NCBI GenBank assembly: GCA_017301975.1
Contig: JAFLEI010000001.1
Location: 62,001 to 126,000, forward strand
Direction of reading: 5' to 3'
Origin: Verrucomicrobiota bacterium
Lineage (GTDB): Bacteria > Verrucomicrobiota > Verrucomicrobiia > Verrucomicrobiales > Verrucomicrobiaceae
DNA: 64,000 nt
This document shows, piece by piece, positions 60,632 to 64,000 of this stretch (its first letter is position 1; each line of letters starts with the position of its first letter). Made by a program: the position numbers and the translations under genes. The notes below the pieces were generated by a model. That model had not been told where the DNA came from. It ran no database searches and worked only from the letters and a program-made list of their open reading frames with translations.

Positions 60632-61501
60632 TCACTGAAGCAGCCCGAGCGACTTCAGAAACACATCCGTCTTCTGCATCGTGTCGTCAAAGAGAGGCTT
60701 GCTGCGCATGAGGTAGCCATGGGCGCCGCCTTCGTTGATGTCGAGTTCGCAGCGGTTGCCCGCCTTCAGCATGGCGTCATGAAAGGCCTTGGCCCCTGCA
60801 AACGGCGTGACGGTGTCTCCGGTGCCATGGAAGATGATCGTGGGTGGCAGGCCGGGGCGGACATGGTGTACGGGAGACAGTTCCTCCCAGTGCTCGCCGA
60901 TCTTCGCATTCCCATAACCCTCCTTGGAGGTGTCGATCACAGGAAACAGCAGTACCAGCGCGTTCGGGGCAGGTGAGATTTTGAGGTCGTCGCTGTCTTC
61001 GTTCACGTTGTCAAAAAGAGCCGTGGCCGCGGCGAGGTGGCCGCCTGCCGAGCCGCCGCTGACGATGATCTTCTGCGGATCAATGCCCAGCTCCGCCGCA
61101 TGGCTTCGGACGTAGCGCATCGCTGAGCGCGCATCCTTCACGCAGTCAAAGACGCTCACGCCCGTTTTAGCACTGTGCAGCCGGTACTGCATGCTGATGC
61201 TCACGAGGCCGAGCTTGGCGTAATGCGCTGCAAAAGGGTACATGCGCTGCGGTGTGCCGCCCGTCCAGCCACCGCCGTGGATGATCAGGTAGCAGGCGCG
61301 CTGATCACCGTCTTTGAGACCTTCCGGCTCAAACACGTGCATCTCCAGTTCACGGCCTGCGATCTTTTTGTAAACGAGGGTGCGCGAGGGTTTGAGGTTC
61401 GCTCCGAGCTTGTCCACCGCATCAGGCGCTTTCGTTTGAGCGGGAGTCTGCGCGTGAAGAGTCGCTGCAAGGAGCAGGGAAAGGAGGGCGAGGCATTTCA
61501 T
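60632..61501 (-). CDS. Exported alpha/beta-hydrolase esterase (BD-FAE-like)
   Basis: The 289-residue protein has a signal peptide (MKCLALLSLLLAATLHAQ) from the ATG at 61501. The oxyanion motif is IHGGGWTGG, the nucleophile Ser is in VSGGSAGGHLAAA (about residue 150), the Asp is near FHGTGDTVTPF and the His in NEGGAHGYLM. This layout fits carbohydrate esterases of the BD-FAE/lipase type. It follows the beta-propeller gene with a 30 bp gap. Confidence 0.9.
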   Translation of the reverse strand: MKCLALLSLLLAATLHAQTPAQTKAPDAVDKLGANLKPSRTLVYKKIAGRELEMHVFEPEGLKDGDQRACYLIIHGGGWTGGTPQRMYPFAAHYAKLGLVSISMQYRLHSAKTGVSVFDCVKDARSAMRYVRSHAAELGIDPQKIIVSGGSAGGHLAAATALFDNVNEDSDDLKISPAPNALVLLFPVIDTSKEGYGNAKIGEHWEELSPVHHVRPGLPPTIIFHGTGDTVTPFAGAKAFHDAMLKAGNRCELDINEGGAHGYLMRSKPLFDDTMQKTDVFLKSLGLLQ

Positions 61502-61530
61502 GAGAGGAAGGAAACAGGAGACCTTGAATT

Positions 61531-62793
61531 TTACCGTCTCCCAAAGCAATAGGCGTATTGATTTGAGCGCAGGAAAATCTGACCGTCGCTGACTCCGGGG
61601 CTGGCGTTGGTGATGCTGGTGTCGTCTGCGATAACGTTGGTGGCGAGAAGTTCGAATTGGGGCTTCGCGGCGAGGACGTAGGTGCCGGTTTCGCGGCCCA
61701 CGCAGTACAGCCGGTCTCCCGCGAGCAATGGGGTGGAATACCAGCGGTCACGTTTCTGGCGCGAGGCGAGCGGCTGCTCATAAACTATGGCACCGGTCTT
61801 CGCGTCGAGGCAGGTGGCGACGCCGCGTGAGTCGTTGATGAAGTAGAGGTGACCGTCTTTATAAACGGGCGAGCCGACGTTGCTGCCCTTCTGCGCCTGC
61901 CATAGCAGGTGAGTGGCGCTGACATCGCCCGAGCCGCCGGCGCGCACGGCCTGGCTTTGACCTCCGGGATGGCCAAGGACAAAGATGATGCCGTCATGCG
62001 CGACGATGCTGGGGCAAAGCTCGGCTGCCTTGATGCTGCTGCAGAACCAGAGTTCCCGGCCGTCCGCAGGATCAAAGCCGCGGAGCTTGCCGTTCGAGTT
62101 CACGACGAGTTCGTCATGCCCATTGACCTTGACGAGGGCCGGCGTGTTCCAGGACGCGGGAAAGCCGCTGACGCTCCACACGGTCTTTCCGGTTTTGCGA
62201 TCAAGCGCGAGAAGCTGGTTGCTTTCGTGTGCCGCATTCACAATGAGCAGATCTCCATAAAGAATGGGCGAAGAGCCGACACCCCAATCGTGCGCCTTTT
62301 CACCGACGCTGACATTCCAGACGGGTTTGCCATCGACGGTGTAGGCAAACACGCCGGCGTTTCCCATGAAAAAGAACACGCTTTTGCCGTCCGTGACAGC
62401 CGAGCTCGATGCGTAGCCGTGCGTGGTGATGTAGGTGCCGGTGAAGGGTTTGTTCGGCAAATCCGTCGTTATCTCATGATTCCAAAGAATCTTGCCGGAC
62501 TGTCTGTCCAGGCACAATGCGTGGCGTTTCAGGTTCTTCATGTCGCCAGGATTCTTCACGTCGATCCCGTAGCCGCTGTAACAGGTGAGGAAGACCTTGC
62601 CGCTGCTGATGACCGGGCTCGATGAACCTGGCCCCGGCAGTTTCGTGCGCCAGACGAGATTCTCCTTCTCACTCCACGTCAGCGGCAGATGGGTGTCCGT
62701 GGTGACGCCGTCGGCGGTGACACCTCGAAACTGCGGCCAGTCAGAGGCGTGAATGGAAACAATAGCTGCGGCGAGGAAAATGAGCGGCTTCAT
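61531..62793 (-). CDS. Exported PQQ-binding-like beta-propeller protein
   Basis: The 420-residue protein has a signal peptide (MKPLIFLAAAIVSIHA) and opens SDWPQFRGVTADG, the usual start of the verrucomicrobial/planctomycete PQQ-like propellers. Repeated blades are seen as LCLDRQSGKILWNHEI, LALDRKTGKTVWSVSG, RGFDPADGRELWFCSS and TCLDAKTGAIVYEQPL. Lack of dehydrogenase signatures suggests a BamB-like structural propeller. It is flanked by an esterase and a sulfatase. Confidence 0.9.
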   Translation of the reverse strand: MKPLIFLAAAIVSIHASDWPQFRGVTADGVTTDTHLPLTWSEKENLVWRTKLPGPGSSSPVISSGKVFLTCYSGYGIDVKNPGDMKNLKRHALCLDRQSGKILWNHEITTDLPNKPFTGTYITTHGYASSSAVTDGKSVFFFMGNAGVFAYTVDGKPVWNVSVGEKAHDWGVGSSPILYGDLLIVNAAHESNQLLALDRKTGKTVWSVSGFPASWNTPALVKVNGHDELVVNSNGKLRGFDPADGRELWFCSSIKAAELCPSIVAHDGIIFVLGHPGGQSQAVRAGGSGDVSATHLLWQAQKGSNVGSPVYKDGHLYFINDSRGVATCLDAKTGAIVYEQPLASRQKRDRWYSTPLLAGDRLYCVGRETGTYVLAAKPQFELLATNVIADDTSITNASPGVSDGQIFLRSNQYAYCFGRR

Positions 62794-62932
62794 GGATGAC
62801 AGCAAACGCCACCAGACAGCACCTCATTGCATGTAGGCAGGTATCGAGCGCATTGAAGGCGGTCATCTGGCCTTGTCGTAAACACAACAGAAGCGGGCAA
62901 GAATCCAGCCGCACGGGGGGGATGATGCCGGA

Positions 62933-64000
62933 TCATAAATCCGGATCACCCTGCTCTCGCCGCCAGGTCTCCAGCCGGGCTTTCAAGTCGTTCCTTGTCG
63001 TCTTGTGAGCAGGATCTCCGCTAAGGTCGTGCATCTCGCCGGGGTCAGACTGAAGATCGAAGAGCTGTTCGCGGCCAGCCTTGGGGTAGAGCACGTATTT
63101 CCAGCGCTCATCGCAGATCATGCGCTGGGTATCCGTGAAAGCACCGGTGACAAAATCATGCACCCGCCCGGTTTGATGCCGCAGCAGCGGCGCAAGACTC
63201 TTTGACTGCACAGTGGCAGGGACCGCAATGCCCCCGAGATCACAAAGCGTGGGGAAAAGGTCGCTCAGGTTCACCAGTGCGGCGCAGCGCTCGTTTTTCG
63301 GCAGGCCAGGCCCGCAGATGATCAGCGGGCTGCGGATGCTGTGCTCATACTCGTTCTGTTTGCCTAGCAGGCCATGGCTGCCGAGTGCGAGTCCTTGATC
63401 GCTGGTGAAGATGATGATCGTCTCATCAGACGCTGGCAGCGCATCTAGGATGCGTCCGAGCTGCGCATCGAGATCCGTGATCATGGCGTAGTAAATGGCC
63501 AGCTCCTCACGCACCTCGCTTGCAATGCGCGGCGTCGGCAGCAACAGCTCATCGCGCCCGCTGAGGTTGCCATGATCAAAGGGATGCTGCGGCGCAAAGT
63601 TGGCTGGCAGCGGCATTTTCGCCGCTTCATAGCGGTCCTTCATGCCCGCCGGCCACTGACGCGGATCATGCGGGAAGGCGAAGTTTACATGCAGAAACAG
63701 CGGTTTTCCTTTCGGTGCCGTTTGAATGGCACGAATGGCTCCATCAACGATGTTCCGGCTGTTGTCCGGCTGAAGGCCGACGCCTTTGCCAGGTTCTGCC
63801 TGGTTGTTTTCATCCTTGAAGGTCCAGCCGCGATACCCCGTGAGCGGGCGGCCCCGGTCATCAATGTCCGGTTGTGCCACGCCCTTGCCGCCGCCGCTGG
63901 AGTAGAGCCCGCTCGTGGTCGTGTAGCCGCGCTGTTTAGGGTGGCCGTCGTTGTGCCATTTGCCGGTGTAGCAGGTGTGGTAGCCAGCCTTCTGCAGCGT
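62933..64000 (-). CDS. Sulfatase, N-terminus beyond window
   Basis: The minus-strand frame runs from a stop at 62933-62935 to the right edge with no start required. An in-frame GTG at 63880 is not the true start because sulfatase sequence continues upstream (AGYHTCYTGKWHNDG). Other hallmarks are FLHVNFAFPHDP, RILDALPASDETIIIFTSDQGLALGSHGLLGKQ-type sequence and IRSPLIICGPGL. The Cys/Ser formylglycine site CxPSR is off-window. This is probably an alkyl or carbohydrate sulfatase, as expected beside the esterase and propeller. Confidence 0.93.
   Translation of the reverse strand, partial: TLQKAGYHTCYTGKWHNDGHPKQRGYTTTSGLYSSGGGKGVAQPDIDDRGRPLTGYRGWTFKDENNQAEPGKGVGLQPDNSRNIVDGAIRAIQTAPKGKPLFLHVNFAFPHDPRQWPAGMKDRYEAAKMPLPANFAPQHPFDHGNLSGRDELLLPTPRIASEVREELAIYYAMITDLDAQLGRILDALPASDETIIIFTSDQGLALGSHGLLGKQNEYEHSIRSPLIICGPGLPKNERCAALVNLSDLFPTLCDLGGIAVPATVQSKSLAPLLRHQTGRVHDFVTGAFTDTQRMICDERWKYVLYPKAGREQLFDLQSDPGEMHDLSGDPAHKTTRNDLKARLETWRREQGDPDL

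Overview
The window looks like chromosomal DNA from a high-GC Verrucomicrobiota bacterium, probably Verrucomicrobiaceae or Prosthecobacter-like. The evidence is a PSCyt1/DUF1549-DUF1553 cytochrome protein next to a DUF1501 protein, paired DUF1080-like secreted proteins, a sulfatase beside a PQQ-propeller protein and an esterase, many signal peptides, LpxK (so an outer membrane with lipid A), and few Shine-Dalgarno sequences. No rRNA genes, canonical tRNA genes, insertion sequences, prophage or CRISPR arrays were seen.

Layout. 1-5.3 kb: secreted repeat protein (cut by the edge), a secreted protein of unknown role, an S1C protease, a SMUG1-type uracil-DNA glycosylase and PpnP. 5.4-18.4 kb: a potassium regulon with kup, a 27-codon membrane ORF, kdpF, kdpA, an outer-membrane porin, kdpB, kdpC, full-length kdpD, kdpE, then a second shortened KdpD-like kinase and a second KdpE. 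Three similar T-rich motifs resembling the KdpE box precede kup, the kdpF region and the second kinase. 18.4-26.8 kb: an MFS carrier; a minus-strand group lpxK-fdhD-membrane protein-cysteine desulfurase; a serine hydrolase with two DUF3471-like repeats; an ArsR-methyltransferase fusion; a frameshifted thermonuclease-like gene. 26.8-35.5 kb: a GntR-regulated cluster (PSCyt1, beta-helix, DUF1501, D-2-hydroxyacid dehydrogenase, two LamG/DUF1080-like proteins). 35.5-39.6 kb: DUF2238-like membrane protein, OpgG, RsgA and a pseudouridine synthase.

39.6-46.5 kb is the most striking region. It is an RNA-repair locus with divergent rtcR, a canonical sigma-54 promoter, rsr (Ro60/TROVE), a tandem array of four Y RNAs, rtcB, a small membrane-anchored protein and rtcA. 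The four Y RNAs share the Ro-binding stem but carry different insert modules: none, a circularly permuted tRNA mimic, a T-arm/acceptor minihelix, and a second permuted tRNA mimic. RtcR would switch on the Ro protein, its RNAs, the RNA ligase RtcB and the 3'-phosphate cyclase RtcA from one promoter.

46.5-51.4 kb: M19 dipeptidase, a two-component system, a small terminator-bounded unit of unknown content, and asd. 51.7-57.4 kb: a tightly overlapping NAD/ADP-ribose operon, nrtR-ADP-ribosylglycohydrolase-kptA-macrodomain-membrane protein-pncB-endonuclease V-like-pncA. It begins with two inverted repeats that probably bind NrtR. 57.4-60.1 kb: a TetR regulator with matching operators before its own gene and before trxA-DUF5069-SDR. 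60.1-64 kb: a YkuD transpeptidase-like protein, an esterase, a PQQ-type beta-propeller and a sulfatase that runs off the right edge.

All calls come from reading the sequence and remembered family motifs. No database search or folding program was run.
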